Below are positions 9,601-17,999 of a DNA stretch of 64,000 bases, piece by piece. Below the pieces are notes generated by a model. The model saw only the letters and a list, made by a program, of their open reading frames with translations, had not been told where the DNA came from and ran no database searches. The stretch's first letter is position 1. Every line of letters starts with the position of its first letter. Origin of the DNA: Caulifigura coniformis (lineage in GTDB: Bacteria > Planctomycetota > Planctomycetia > Planctomycetales > Planctomycetaceae); the NCBI RefSeq assembly GCF_007745175.1, contig NZ_CP036271.1:186001-250000 (forward strand). Reading direction: 5' to 3'. Position numbers and translations under genes: made by a program.

Positions 9601-10011
9601 ACGGGGGCTCGGGAGGTTACAGTTCCAGGTGGTCAGGTCTTTCCAGTTCGCCGCATCTGCGCACCTCAGGCGGATGAGCGGGTCGGTGATCCTCGCCCGC
9701 TTCACCAGGACCTTCTGCGATTGCAGCAGCAGGTCCATGTCGAGTTCGAGGATGAGCTCCGGTGCTTCGAACAGGGTTCGCCCGTCGGAGCCGTTGAGGA
9801 TGATCCCCTTCACCCGGACCTTTCCACTCCAGTCGGCCTTCGCGCTTTCGAAGGTCAGGTCCCAATCGGGAACCCGTTCCTGGATCTGCCGCAGCAGCGC
9901 CGCCTCGACCATCTTGTCGGTCTTGCGCCACAGAGCATGAGCGCCGATCGCGGCCGCTACGAAGCCGACCATGCCGATGAACAGTGAGCAGCGGAGAATT
10001 CCGCGGATCAT
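6640..10011 (-). CDS. AsmA-like / DUF3971-type giant envelope protein, 1123 aa
   Basis: An N-terminal membrane anchor (residues about 3-25, MIRGILRCSLFIGMVGFVAA) is followed by over 1000 residues of repeated beta strands without cysteine pairs. The C-terminal part has the AsmA-like C-terminal signature region (LLDLPVFVKLFQFLSF, then a FNFSSIALDGTSISLAGSGTVG strand series). Family members are bridge-like proteins that span the periplasm and are implicated in lipid transport to the outer membrane. ATG 10011 is chosen because it puts the anchor at the N-terminus; an ATG 13 codons upstream would add a polyproline stretch. It lies 57 bases behind the GT39-like gene on the same strand, so the pair is likely one operon. 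Confidence 0.8.
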   Translation of the reverse strand: MIRGILRCSLFIGMVGFVAAAIGAHALWRKTDKMVEAALLRQIQERVPDWDLTFESAKADWSGKVRVKGIILNGSDGRTLFEAPELILELDMDLLLQSQKVLVKRARITDPLIRLRCADAANWKDLTTWNCNLPSPRPSETAPPDLIVENAAVLVQMASADGAATSEFRAAGIRVAAVPDSRHGYTTDIEGQVQHVGRIELRAGADFAHGSLAVKGRCDKIDLNGIVQTILGVSPAARDQVATLSALNERARRNRAVRLASAGEAEPVLEPAISTGNTLEDLGLHADLSVEFNASRRKKGEPLAYSLIAEVRDGQVTNPNIPAPLYGLKGHVAINQDGLVVRNLMASNGDRRLNIDGHWEFQGTRPERRFTFQASELSIGPEVRSYLPAPLQVRYDQLEPEGKFKIDVEYNSAFEGVPIKLRELSVVDGSVKHELFPYHVGSIRGGVRQEGSRFELEFYGQANGRPVTLKGVLGAMSADASLTLDINVTQLPIDTQLLRAFSDSKQPALVKLYPVLESLKASGVADWDIHLHKPEGAGRKFVLSSLTGKVSRGTLNYERFPYYIRDVTGVIEFDRSVADTWMFRTLRGVHASDQGVTQVSGEGSFALQPAPGQLELVFTALTLPLDIDLQSASVRALPEMSKAWEELAPSGSADIHEMEIHWSPGRPAQVVLPSIQLKNVRIKPKHLPYAWEHLNCAAKWNGERVIVRSLQAYHDQTYLNIDSGGRDDQDFAYFEIVKGASPGWRLHLQELTVKKLLIDDELRSALPKAVRDIATHANPTNPFDLKLGIDMKGALNSEVVTAHWTTEATLQGGNITLGVPMQNVRGVIGITSGKFDGETVSAVGSAAFEQATILDLPFTDLQSPFQVEGAQVSVGAPAWSSMKPSQVKPRFAGRSLKAAVYGGRVSLDATANIDPLNQERSSYALQLNVEDVQLQAIARANQWRERLFGEIRGFVSLRGVGSDPMKIVTDDRTKNWVQIQPARLLDLPVFVKLFQFLSFNPGENFMFNSASGEFSIKNAQFNFSSIALDGTSISLAGSGTVGYITQALDLQFITQARSRVAILKPIVEALGGGWMAISVRGTTDNPVVTQSTQVPIVTPAIQKLRETVERGQAGRPMGRTAVR

Positions 10012-10065
10012 GCCGCAAGTCGGTGGCGGAGGTGGCGACGGGTGACGCATTCGTCGGGAACGGAA

Positions 10066-10087
10066 GATTCAGGATTCAGGATTCGGG
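10066..10087. repeat. Tandem GATTCAG repeat across the GT39 stop codon
   Basis: Three tandem copies of GATTC(A/G)G lie on the plus strand. Read on the minus strand they encode the last residues and stop of the GT39-like gene (Asn-Pro-Glu-Ser-stop). The same GATTCAGGATTC unit recurs at 41208-41238. Confidence 0.6.
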
Positions 10088-11316
10088 CGTTTGCCGAAGG
10101 TGGCGAACAGGCCGGCCGCGGCGAGGAGACTCATGGGATACTCCGCCGGGAGGCGGTAGCGGATCGAGCCGACGAAAACGGAGTGAATCGCCGCGAAGTA
10201 CAGGACCGGGCCCAGGCACAGCACCAGAGGAATCCATCCGGGCCGCCCTTTCCAGATCCCCAGCAGCGTGCCAGCAAACAGGGGAATGGACGACGCGAGC
10301 ACTGCGATCCACGCGGTCCAGTTGTTGAACTGGCCCGCATTGGGCCAGGGCTTCCAGTACCGGGCCAGCTTGATGAACCCGAGCTCGAGGGCGCGGAGGG
10401 GGTTGTTTTTCGCGAATTCCTTCGCCCGCCGCGCATACTCCTCGTTCATCTCGTATTCAGACATCGTCGCAAGCAGGTTCTCGCGATCGAAGAAGCTCAT
10501 CTCGCTGTCGCCGGTGGCATTGGGGTTCAGGCCGTCGTACAGGCTGGGGCCCATCCAGAGCGTGGTCAGTACGAAGTGTCCCGTGACCCGCTGGTTGCGA
10601 ACGGCCCAGGGCAGAAGCGTCAGGAACGTCGTTGCGCCGAGGACGGCCGCAACGCCCCATGTGATCGGCCTGGCCCGCCCCGCGACGATCGCGCACAGGG
10701 CGACGAATGGGGCCCACAACAGCCAGCTCGGACGCATGTAACACGCCAGGCTGATCAGTGCGCCACAGATGCCGGCTTGGCAGAGCAGTTTGCCAGAAGA
10801 CGCCTTCTGATCGCCGAGGCCCTTCAGCAGCGATGCGGCCGGAATCAGGCTGGCGACCAGTGTCACGGCGAAGACGGTCTCGGAAAGAAACAGTGGTGAG
10901 AACGCGACGAACGTCGGCAGCACGGCGGTGATCGCAGCCGCGAGGAGCGCCGTGCGTACGTCGAACAGGCGTCGCCCGAGGAGATAGACGAGCCAGCAGC
11001 CCAGGGCGGCGACAGCCGAGAGCAACAGTCGTGCTGCCAGGGGGGATTTCCCGAACGTCACGAATGAAAGCGCCAGCACGGCCGGGAAGCCTGGCATGCG
11101 CATCACGCGTCGCGGCGGGGTGTAGTCGGCGTACTCGCGACCTTCCGCGAGATTGTCCGCCAGGTGCCAGTAGCCTGCGGCGTCGCCGGGAATGAGGTCT
11201 TGCCCGGGCGGATTGCGGGGAACGCGTGCGTCGATCGCGATGGCCGCGCCGGCGCGTGCGGTGAAGGCGATTGCCAACACCAGCGCCAATCGCCAACTCC
11301 ATCCGCCGCGATCCAT
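10069..11316 (-). CDS. GT39-type polytopic membrane glycosyltransferase, 415 aa
   Basis: A membrane protein with about 9-10 hydrophobic helices. Residues about 30-70 carry the first-loop region of PMT/ArnT-type enzymes (DLIPGDAAGYWHLADNLA and FPAVLALSFV), which use lipid-linked sugars on the outer leaflet of the inner membrane. ATG 11316 is chosen because an AAAGGGG Shine-Dalgarno precedes it; a TTG six codons upstream is the alternative. The C-terminal codons are made of the GATTCAG repeat. A second, distantly similar membrane protein lies at 55383-56945. Substrate is not predictable. Confidence 0.8.
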   Translation of the reverse strand: MDRGGWSWRLALVLAIAFTARAGAAIAIDARVPRNPPGQDLIPGDAAGYWHLADNLAEGREYADYTPPRRVMRMPGFPAVLALSFVTFGKSPLAARLLLSAVAALGCWLVYLLGRRLFDVRTALLAAAITAVLPTFVAFSPLFLSETVFAVTLVASLIPAASLLKGLGDQKASSGKLLCQAGICGALISLACYMRPSWLLWAPFVALCAIVAGRARPITWGVAAVLGATTFLTLLPWAVRNQRVTGHFVLTTLWMGPSLYDGLNPNATGDSEMSFFDRENLLATMSEYEMNEEYARRAKEFAKNNPLRALELGFIKLARYWKPWPNAGQFNNWTAWIAVLASSIPLFAGTLLGIWKGRPGWIPLVLCLGPVLYFAAIHSVFVGSIRYRLPAEYPMSLLAAAGLFATFGKRPNPES

Positions 11317-11753
11317 CGCACCGCCCCTTTCCAACCGTCCCTGCCGAATCCGTCCCTGGCCGGCCTGATCACGGTCGAATCACCGTGGGATGGTACGATG
11401 CGGCGGGAAAACGGGTCAATATGCTCCGCGGCCGGCAGGAATTGCGGGTCGCAGGAGCCGCTTCCCGAAAGTTTCGACGTGGAGATCAGTCGCCCGCCCA
11501 CAACATCTGGTAGGCGTTCACCTGCTCAAGTGGAATTTGTGCACAAAATCATCAAATTGCTTTACGTCTTGAGCAACTCGGCTTAATTTGCTCGTGCACT
11601 CGCGAGTCGCTTCGGCTTGCGGATGTGAAAGGGTCGGCGGCTCGGAGTCGCTGGCTCCCGCGTCCTGGTTCGCTGTAGGAACGGCGGCCGGACGACTGAA
11701 TGGGGGGAACTGATGGATCGGTTCCGGGTCTCAATTTGAGGGAAGGGATTCCC
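11317..11753. other. Gap of about 440 bases without a convincing gene
   Basis: This lies between the divergent GT39-like gene and a small plus-strand ORF. Open frames on the plus strand exist but continue from the antisense of the GT39 gene and have no recognisable protein features. An AT-richer island at about 11540-11592 stands out against the GC-rich background and is a plausible promoter region for the small ORF; no clear hexamer pair was found. Confidence 0.4.
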
Positions 11754-11924
11754 ATGCTGGCAATCTGCCGTTGCGGTCTGTTCCGCTTTTTCCCGGTGGC
11801 ATCGTGTGGCCTCATTGCGTGGGTGGTGACCAACCGCCTCCGCAAGGTGAAGGCGCCCGCCGTGTCACCGAGTGAATACGAACGTCTCCGCCGGATCTAC
11901 GGCACGCGCCCCAGCATCAACTGA
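11754..11924 (+). CDS. Small hypothetical membrane-like protein, 56 aa
   Basis: Chosen start ATG 11754 has GGAAGGG six bases upstream; a longer in-frame opening from 11700 has none. The product begins MLAICRCGLFRFFPVASCGL, one hydrophobic helix, followed by a basic NRLRKVK patch and a soluble PSEYERLRRIYGTRPS end, so a small single-pass protein is likely. It sits 75 bases before the amidotransferase-like gene, same strand. No family is recognised and a chance ORF is possible. Confidence 0.4.
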   Translation: MLAICRCGLFRFFPVASCGLIAWVVTNRLRKVKAPAVSPSEYERLRRIYGTRPSIN

Positions 11925-11999
11925 GCCCCACGGCCGCGGCTGCCGTGTGTTCTCCGGCCGCAATGGACTGACGCGTCTCGAACGAAGGGAATCGAACCG

Positions 12000-12782
12000 A
12001 TGTGTGCCAAGCCTCTGATTGGAATCAACGCGGATTTTCGTCCTGCCAACAAGAAGGACTCCGTTCCTTTCACCTGGATTAACACGGGCTACTACGACAG
12101 CATTTCGGCGTCCGGCGGCGTGCCGGTGATCATTCCTCCGGTGGCGGAAGACGCGGACCTCAAGCAGATCCTGCAGACGCTGGACGGAGTGGTGCTCACG
12201 GGCTGCAAGCTCGACCTGGACCCGGTGAACCTCGGACTCGAGCGGCATCCTTCGACCCGTCCGATGCCCGCCCGCCGCGAAGACTTCGATCGCCGGCTGG
12301 CCCGCTTCTGCCGCGACATGAAAGTTCCCACGCTGGCCATCGGCGTCGGCATGCAGGAACTCAACGTCGTTTGCGGCGGCACGATCTTCCAGCACGTTCC
12401 GGAAGACGTGATGAAGTCGCTGCACCACCGCGACCCGGTGGAGAGCTGCCTGCGGCACGTCATCGAGATCGTCCCGGAAACTCTGATGGACCAGGTCTAC
12501 GGACCGGGTGAAATCCGCGTGAACAGCGACCACCACATGGCCGTCGACCAGTGTGCTCCGATGTTCCGCGTTTCCTCCACCTCGATGGACGGCGTGATCG
12601 AATCGTACGAATCGATGGAGGACGACTGGTGGGTGATGGGCGTCCAGTTCCACCCCGAGAACCAGTCCGCCTCGGCCCTCGACCTGCAGGTGTTCGAAGT
12701 GTTCCTCCAGGGGTGCAAGGAACAGGCTCACCGCGAAATGCCGACGCTGTCGTTCGAGACGGCCCGGCGGGCTGCGGCGTAA
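12000..12782 (+). CDS. Class-I glutamine-amidotransferase-like (peptidase C26) protein lacking the catalytic cysteine, 260 aa
   Basis: The fold order matches gamma-glutamyl-GABA hydrolase (PuuD) relatives: PLIGINADFR at the start, GVVLTGCKLDLDP (residues 63-75) for the oxyanion region, the nucleophile elbow at 111-122, and GVQFHPE near the end carrying the catalytic His and Glu. Active members read G-I-C-R-G-x-Q at the elbow; here it reads AIGVGMQ, so Gly115 takes the place of the cysteine. The usual GGxD is also altered to GCKLD. The protein is therefore probably not a hydrolase by the normal mechanism. A rho-independent-type terminator follows. A pseudo-enzyme or a changed chemistry are both possible. 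Confidence 0.8.
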   Translation: MCAKPLIGINADFRPANKKDSVPFTWINTGYYDSISASGGVPVIIPPVAEDADLKQILQTLDGVVLTGCKLDLDPVNLGLERHPSTRPMPARREDFDRRLARFCRDMKVPTLAIGVGMQELNVVCGGTIFQHVPEDVMKSLHHRDPVESCLRHVIEIVPETLMDQVYGPGEIRVNSDHHMAVDQCAPMFRVSSTSMDGVIESYESMEDDWWVMGVQFHPENQSASALDLQVFEVFLQGCKEQAHREMPTLSFETARRAAA

Positions 12783-12816
12783 TTGCGACTGTGATCTGAT
12801 TTCTGATTCCCGACAA

Positions 12817-12850
12817 AAGCCCAGGGGGCGCACACCTCTGGGCTTCTTTT
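12817..12850 (+). terminator. Rho-independent terminator after the C26-like gene
   Basis: Stem AAGCCCAG (12817-12824) pairs with CTGGGCTT (12838-12845), loop of 13 bases, followed by CTTTT. It sits 35 bases after the stop. Confidence 0.75.
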
Positions 12851-12958
12851 GCGAGATAGCGGATCGGCGAAGACCATGGAGTCCTTCGACTTGATTCTCG
12901 AAATCTGAGCCGGGACCATTTTGGCAGTCCAACAGGTTCAACTCTCAGGGAGCAGGCG

Positions 12959-13291
12959 ATGGCGATTCCGCACGCACAGCCGGGGCAGGTAATCGATGTT
13001 CGTCCGCTGGGACCGGCTCTCGCCACGGCCAGAACGACCACACTGCTCAAAACGCCTGGCCTGGAGGTGATTCGCCTCGTGTTGCCGGCAGGTAAGGTTC
13101 TCAGCCAGCACATCGCCCCTGGCGCAATCACGGTGCACTGCCTGGAAGGTAAGCTGTTGTTCACCGCCGCTGGCCAGACTCACGAGCTGACGGCCGGCCG
13201 GATGCTGTACCTGGACGCGAAAGAACCGCACTCGGTTGAGTGCGTCGAAGAGGCTTCGTTCCTGCTGACGATCGTGTTGCCCCGCGACTGA
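12959..13291 (+). CDS. Small cupin-domain protein, 110 aa
   Basis: Single cupin barrel: LEVIRLVLPAGKVLSQHIAPG gives the first cupin motif with one His, and LYLDAKEPHSVECVEEAS the second with a His. Upstream is GGGAGCAGG before the ATG. One of the usual metal ligands of motif 1 (G-x5-HxH) is reduced to a single His, so metal binding is uncertain. It stands alone between two terminators or stops and no partner suggests a substrate. Confidence 0.8.
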   Translation: MAIPHAQPGQVIDVRPLGPALATARTTTLLKTPGLEVIRLVLPAGKVLSQHIAPGAITVHCLEGKLLFTAAGQTHELTAGRMLYLDAKEPHSVECVEEASFLLTIVLPRD

Positions 13292-13354
13292 GAAAGTGTC
13301 CTTCACGAGTGGGCACAGTGCGGCTTCGTGATGCGGGCGAGGCATCTCAGGCGG

Positions 13355-14437
13355 TCATGCGTAAGACCCGTCATCATTGTCCCGCGACTTCACTTTCGCT
13401 CCGCTCCGCTCTTTGGCGAAGTAGGGCCCTTTCAGCAGCTCCTGGGTCGATTGCTCGATGCGGTGCATCCGGCCGCCGAGATATTCCACGCGCTGCGCGA
13501 CTTCGTGGGTCGTCTGCTGCATACCGCCCGAAACGAGCGTGACGACTCCCAGGAAGAGCAGCATCTGGCCGGCCGTTGAGACGAGCCAGCCGGTCGACTG
13601 ATACCGCTGGACGGCTTCTCCACCGAAGTAACCCCAGACGACGAGGGCCGTGCCGATCGTCAGCAGGCCGACGCCGAGGTAGGCCAGCAGCTGACCGAAG
13701 ACCGATTCCTGCCGGCCCGGTTTGCGTCCGGCAGCGGCGGCGTAGGTCTCCATGTCGAAATGCGGCGCCTGCAGCACTGCATGGGGACGGTCATCCCGGA
13801 AGTCGCGGTTGGACCATGCCGAAGCGTGCTCGGTCCGGTCCATCGCGGCGTCGAGATTCGTTCGCTCGGGCCGGATCTCGACATGCTGGCGGGCATGTTC
13901 TTCGTGTGCGTTGTCGACGCGGAATTTCCGTGCCTCGGGTTCCCGTTCCCGGCGGGCTTCGGAGCGCGCCGGAGCCGGCCGGCCAGGACGGTGAATCTGG
14001 CGGACAGGCCGGTCGGCCGGCTTCTCACGCGGCGTTTTCGCGGCTTCCGGCTCGCGCGGGCGCGGCGAAGGAAGGAGATCTGCGCCGCCGGAGTGCGACT
14101 CTTCCGCCGCAGCGGGTGCGAGCGGGGGGGCGGACTTCGGCGCTGCCGAAGGAGCGATGTGCGGCCGGGGAACGGGAGCCGGTTCTTCAAGTTCCTGTGC
14201 AGGCGGCTCAGGCTCGGCCGCTGCGGTTGTCGCTGCGGCCACTTCGGGTGGATCGAATGACGTGAGGAGTTCGCTCCTGGACCACCGCTCCAGCAGTTCG
14301 CGGGCGGACTGTGTTTCCGGATGCTGACTTGGAGCGAACACCTTGCGGACTTCTTCGCCGCAGATTGTGCAGAGCAAACGCTGACCGTCGGCGGAGATCT
14401 CCGTCGCGACGTCCGATTGACACTGGGAGCACCACAT
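13355..14437 (-). CDS. Zinc-ribbon protein with two C-terminal membrane helices, 360 aa
   Basis: The first 30 residues hold two CxxC pairs (MWCSQC and LLCTICGEEV), a zinc-ribbon pattern. A long Ala/Pro/Glu-, then Arg/Glu-rich linker follows (residues about 60-230). Two membrane helices (LLAYLGVGLLTIGTALVVWG and GQMLLFLGVVTLVSGGM) come before a helical tail EYLGGRMHRIEQSTQELL. Start ATG 14437 is preceded by GGGGGGAAG; the longer opening to 14530 lacks this and would delay the zinc ribbon. The arrangement is that of a membrane-anchored protein with a cytoplasmic zinc ribbon. Function unknown. Confidence 0.7.
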   Translation of the reverse strand: MWCSQCQSDVATEISADGQRLLCTICGEEVRKVFAPSQHPETQSARELLERWSRSELLTSFDPPEVAAATTAAAEPEPPAQELEEPAPVPRPHIAPSAAPKSAPPLAPAAAEESHSGGADLLPSPRPREPEAAKTPREKPADRPVRQIHRPGRPAPARSEARREREPEARKFRVDNAHEEHARQHVEIRPERTNLDAAMDRTEHASAWSNRDFRDDRPHAVLQAPHFDMETYAAAAGRKPGRQESVFGQLLAYLGVGLLTIGTALVVWGYFGGEAVQRYQSTGWLVSTAGQMLLFLGVVTLVSGGMQQTTHEVAQRVEYLGGRMHRIEQSTQELLKGPYFAKERSGAKVKSRDNDDGSYA

Positions 14438-14606
14438 CCCTGCTTCCCCCCTACCGCGCCGCCATCCTGCGGCTGAATCCGACGACCACACCACGACCAA
14501 TCCGAGCGCCATGCGGCCGCGGCGAGTCACGCTGGAGAATTACGGGAAAACGGGTGAACGCCGCAAGACGAGGTTTGGCCGGGGCAGGGCGGGGCGGGAG
14601 TCCCTG

Positions 14607-14643
14607 AACAAGAAAACCCCGGCTGCCAGAAGCAGCCGGGGTT
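14607..14643 (-). terminator. Minus-strand terminator after the WD40-oxidoreductase gene
   Basis: A perfect 12-bp stem AACCCCGGCTGC (14615-14626) / GCAGCCGGGGTT (14632-14643) with a 5-base loop. On the minus strand it is followed by TTTTCTTGTT. The stem core is shared with the hairpin at 44621-44652. Confidence 0.8.
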
Positions 14644-14674
14644 CGAATCTCCTGCGAGGCCATTGATCGGCCGC

Positions 14675-16864
14675 TTACTTCAATTTCGCCTTCACGATCT
14701 CGGCCGCCTCGGCCCTGGCCTTGGCCATGACGTCCGCGATCGCGACCGGTTTTCCACCCTGCTTCTTGCTTTCGTCCGCAGCGGACATGAAGGCATAGAT
14801 CTCGAGAGTCTCGGCTTCCGTCACGGGAGGAGTGCCGGTCTTGAAGAACCGGGCGATCTCCGCGAGAAGCGGGAAGTACAGCGACTTGGGGCGAACCTTG
14901 GGATCAACCGGCTTTCCCTCGGGATTGTTCAGATCGACCGAGCGGCTCGTCGTTTTCGAAAAAATGCTCAGGCCGTAGGCCGTCTTGGCGCCGCGAATGC
15001 CGCGGAACGTTCCGACGCGGCCGCCGGTCCAGGTTCCGACGGCGAGGTCGAACTCCTCGGTCGACGTGCGGCTGACCGTCTGGCATCCCGTCCCCATCGC
15101 GGTGAACAGGATTTCCACTCCGTGAATCCCGTACCAGTAGAGGTCCGGGTGCGTGGGCTCGAGGGAGCAGGGGCTGAAGGCGTCGGCTCCCATGATTCCG
15201 CCGAACTTGCCGGCGCGGGTGAGCTGGGCGCCCGCCGTAAATCGCAGCGACGACGAGCTGAACACGGGCGTCTGATAGTGCCGGGCGAGCTCATAGATGG
15301 CGATGGCGTCCGCCAGACTGCCGGCGATCGGCTTGTCGACGAAGACCGGCTTGCGGGCCTTCAGCACCGGCAGGATCTGTTCGAGGTGCGGCCGGCCGTC
15401 GTTCGATTCCAGCAGCACGTAGTCGACGTCCTTCAGTAACTCCTCGATCGAGTTGACGATCTTCACATTCTGGGCCAGCACATCCTTCGTGTAGCCCGGC
15501 ACGCGACTGACCGAGCCCTCGATGTCGTTGCTTCCCTTGGGGTAGGCCGCCGTGACACGGAAACCCTGAAGCTCTTTTGCCTGGGGAGCAAACGTCGGGG
15601 TCTTCGGAGCGGTGGGGTCTTTCGGGTTCGGAAGAATGACCGAGTTGAACTCCTTCGAGAACGCGACGCTGTGCGACGTATCCAGGCCGATGATCCCCAC
15701 CTTCTTGAAGGCGCCCTCTTCCTCGGGGAACTTGAGATCAGCCGCGAACTGCGGTCCCAGCGACAGCTTCCAGGGATTGCGTCCGCGGGCCGCTTCCGAG
15801 CGGGGCTCAACCGGAGCGGGCGACTGGGCGTCCGCCTTCAGCACGTCGGCCACACTCCACAGGGCGGCCGTCTTGTCCATCGACACCGTCAGCAGGGTCG
15901 ACTCATCGGGCGACAGAGCAATGCGGGAGACCTTTCCGGTGTGATGCTCGAGCGTCGCCAGCTCTTTTCCATCCGCTGCCGTCCAGACTTTGACGAGATT
16001 GCCGTCCTGGAACCGTCCGCCCGCTCCACTGATGACGCGCGCCCCGTCCTTCATCGGAACGACGCTGTTGACCGGCCTGCCATGCTTCCCGAAATACCCC
16101 CGGGCGATTCCGGTCGACAGGTCGAAGAGGGTGACCCGGTCGTTCATGTCGGCGACATACAGGGTTCCGCCGTCGGGAGAGAATGAAATGTCGGTCGCGC
16201 ACTTCTCCGGAACGACGTCGAGTGCGCGGGCCTCGGTCCCGTCGCTGACATTCCAGACGCGCGCCACACCCGGCCGGCTGAGACGGGTCTCGTCGCCTCC
16301 GGCGGCTGCGATCAGCTTTCCGTCGGCCGAAAAGGCGACGGCGAGCAGCGGTTCACGCACTCCCGAGAGCGCCGGGCGCTCCGAGCCATCTCCCGTGTTC
16401 CACAGGCGGACATCGCCGGTCTCCATCGCGGCTGCGAGGATCTGTCCGTCCGGCGAGACCTTGAGGTCGTTGGTGTAGCCTTTGACCTTCAGGGACCGGA
16501 TGTTGGCGCCGTCCGCCACGTTCCAGAACTCGACGGCCTGGTAACAGCCGGTCACCAGCGTGACGTGGTCGTTCAGCCAGGCGAGACCGCGAACGTAGCC
16601 CGACTTCACGGCGATCTCGCGGGCGACCGTGCGGGTCTCGACGTCGACGATGAGCACCTTGCCATACGTGCCGATGGCGGCACGGCGTCCGTCGCTGGAG
16701 AACGCGACACTGGTTCCCCAGTCGGGAAGCGTAAAAACGGCCAGGGGCTTCGGCCCCGTCGCCGACTTCACACCGAACTGGGCTTCGACAGGCGCTGCAA
16801 CATGGAGCAGGAACAGGAGCGAAAACAGGGACGCCAGGGGACGTCGAGTGGAAAGCTTCATCAT
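14675..16864 (-). CDS. Secreted WD40-repeat / Gfo-Idh-MocA oxidoreductase fusion, 729 aa
   Basis: Signal peptide at residues 1-29 (LASLFSLLFLLHVAAPVEAQ). Residues about 40-345 contain seven or so WD40-like repeats with SPDG and VRLWN / VKVWT endings, forecasting a beta-propeller. Residues about 385-725 are a Gfo/Idh/MocA domain opening KKVGIIGLDTSHSVAFSKEF, with NDGRPHLEQILP and KPVFVDKPIAG (the conserved Lys in the EKP-type motif) and a C-terminal beta-sheet domain. The GxGxxG loop is altered to GLDTSH, a variant I associate with planctomycete members. The propeller-oxidoreductase fusion would let one secreted protein bind and modify a sugar or glycan substrate. It ends in a strong terminator. 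Confidence 0.85.
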   Translation of the reverse strand: MMKLSTRRPLASLFSLLFLLHVAAPVEAQFGVKSATGPKPLAVFTLPDWGTSVAFSSDGRRAAIGTYGKVLIVDVETRTVAREIAVKSGYVRGLAWLNDHVTLVTGCYQAVEFWNVADGANIRSLKVKGYTNDLKVSPDGQILAAAMETGDVRLWNTGDGSERPALSGVREPLLAVAFSADGKLIAAAGGDETRLSRPGVARVWNVSDGTEARALDVVPEKCATDISFSPDGGTLYVADMNDRVTLFDLSTGIARGYFGKHGRPVNSVVPMKDGARVISGAGGRFQDGNLVKVWTAADGKELATLEHHTGKVSRIALSPDESTLLTVSMDKTAALWSVADVLKADAQSPAPVEPRSEAARGRNPWKLSLGPQFAADLKFPEEEGAFKKVGIIGLDTSHSVAFSKEFNSVILPNPKDPTAPKTPTFAPQAKELQGFRVTAAYPKGSNDIEGSVSRVPGYTKDVLAQNVKIVNSIEELLKDVDYVLLESNDGRPHLEQILPVLKARKPVFVDKPIAGSLADAIAIYELARHYQTPVFSSSSLRFTAGAQLTRAGKFGGIMGADAFSPCSLEPTHPDLYWYGIHGVEILFTAMGTGCQTVSRTSTEEFDLAVGTWTGGRVGTFRGIRGAKTAYGLSIFSKTTSRSVDLNNPEGKPVDPKVRPKSLYFPLLAEIARFFKTGTPPVTEAETLEIYAFMSAADESKKQGGKPVAIADVMAKARAEAAEIVKAKLK

Positions 16865-16949
16865 GCGGAGACGATTGCGGGAGAGAGGCGGGGCAAAAGC
16901 AGTGGGATCAGCGCCCGGTCGACGCGGCGCGGCCGGCCAGGCGGGGGGA

Positions 16950-17999
16950 TTAACGCAGAGACGACCGCTTTTCCCCGATCAGCGCGACAAGCGCCTTCTG
17001 GGGATCAGCAAACTTCTTCAGGCCCTCTTCCATCAGCGTCTCTTCGAGCTTCTGGAAATCGACCTTGGCATCGATGTCGGCCAGAACTTCCTTCGGCGGC
17101 AGCTTGTCCACCATTCGCTGGAATGTTTTGGCCGGCATCTTCTGGATCGCGGCGTTCGTCGCCGGCGGATTGGTCTGGATGTCTGCACCGGCCAGCGCCG
17201 CGACATATTTGTCCGCCGGGTCCTTATCGCTCTTCACGCCGGTACTGGCGAAGATGATCTCCTGCTGCAGCGGGAGCTTCTTGTCCTTCCAGAATTCCGC
17301 ATTCTCGGCCCACAGGCGCTGCGCGTTGACGATGCCGACCAATCCCTGGGCGGCCGGGCTGAGCGTGGGAACCTGCTTGGCCGTGTACACGTCAATTCGG
17401 CTGACGAAGATGCTGTAGACCGACTTGAACGCCTTGAAGTCCCCGCGCTTCTGAGCGCCGCGCCAGATGGCGTCGCGCGCGGCCTGGTACTGCCGCTGCG
17501 AGAAAATGAGGGTGACATTGAGCGGCACGCCGGCCGCGGCGAGATCTTCGAGCGCGGCGAGGCCGGCCGGCGTCGCCGGAACCTTGATCATGCGGTTCAC
17601 GCGCCCTTTGTGCCACTTGGCCCCGAGTTCCACATAGCGCCGGGCCTTGTCGGCGACGGAGAGCGGGCAGGCCGGGTCCTCCAGCAGCGGGTCGAGCTCG
17701 AAGCTCACATATCCATCATTGCCATGGGTCGTTTCATGAACCTTGGCAAACACTTCCTGGGCGCGGCGGACGAGCTTGTCCGTCAGCTGCCAGGCGACGT
17801 CATCGTCGCTTGGAAGCTCTTTCATCAGGTCGCGCAGTTCGGCGTCGAACCGGCCGGTCTTGATGAGGTCGGAAATAATGATTGGGTTCGAGGTGGCGCC
17901 CGTCGCGCCGAACTGACGGTTCTCGATGACGAGGTCGGGATCGACGCTGTCGAGCCAGAGTTTCGTTCCGCAGGCGACGAGGGATTCGAGCGGCGTCAT
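16950..17999 (-). CDS. tal: Transaldolase, 349 aa
   Basis: Transaldolase-family TIM barrel of the pentose phosphate pathway. The N-terminal [10 protein letters not shown] and [12 protein letters not shown] are family signatures, and NRMIKVPAT carries the Schiff-base lysine at about residue 139; [14 protein letters not shown] and the SRIDVY strand follow. ATG 17999 is preferred over a GTG nine codons upstream because GGAGA lies seven bases before it. Length suits the long family members. The gene is divergent from argB across 178 bases that must hold both promoters. Confidence 0.92.
   Translation of the reverse strand: MTPLESLVACGTKLWLDSVDPDLVIENRQFGATGATSNPIIISDLIKTGRFDAELRDLMKELPSDDDVAWQLTDKLVRRAQEVFAKVHETTHGNDGYVSFELDPLLEDPACPLSVADKARRYVELGAKWHKGRVNRMIKVPATPAGLAALEDLAAAGVPLNVTLIFSQRQYQAARDAIWRGAQKRGDFKAFKSVYSIFVSRIDVYTAKQVPTLSPAAQGLVGIVNAQRLWAENAEFWKDKKLPLQQEIIFASTGVKSDKDPADKYVAALAGADIQTNPPATNAAIQKMPAKTFQRMVDKLPPKEVLADIDAKVDFQKLEETLMEEGLKKFADPQKALVALIGEKRSSLR

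Noticed and set aside
7603-9987. 794-codon plus-strand opening inside the AsmA-like gene
   Set aside because: Antisense shadow caused by GC-rich codon bias; composition is Arg/Asp/Gly/Val-heavy with no domain, while the opposite strand has the membrane anchor and family end.
11164-11586. 140-codon plus-strand ORF over the GT39-like start
   Set aside because: Antisense to the GT39 5' end with low-complexity composition; no Shine-Dalgarno or family.
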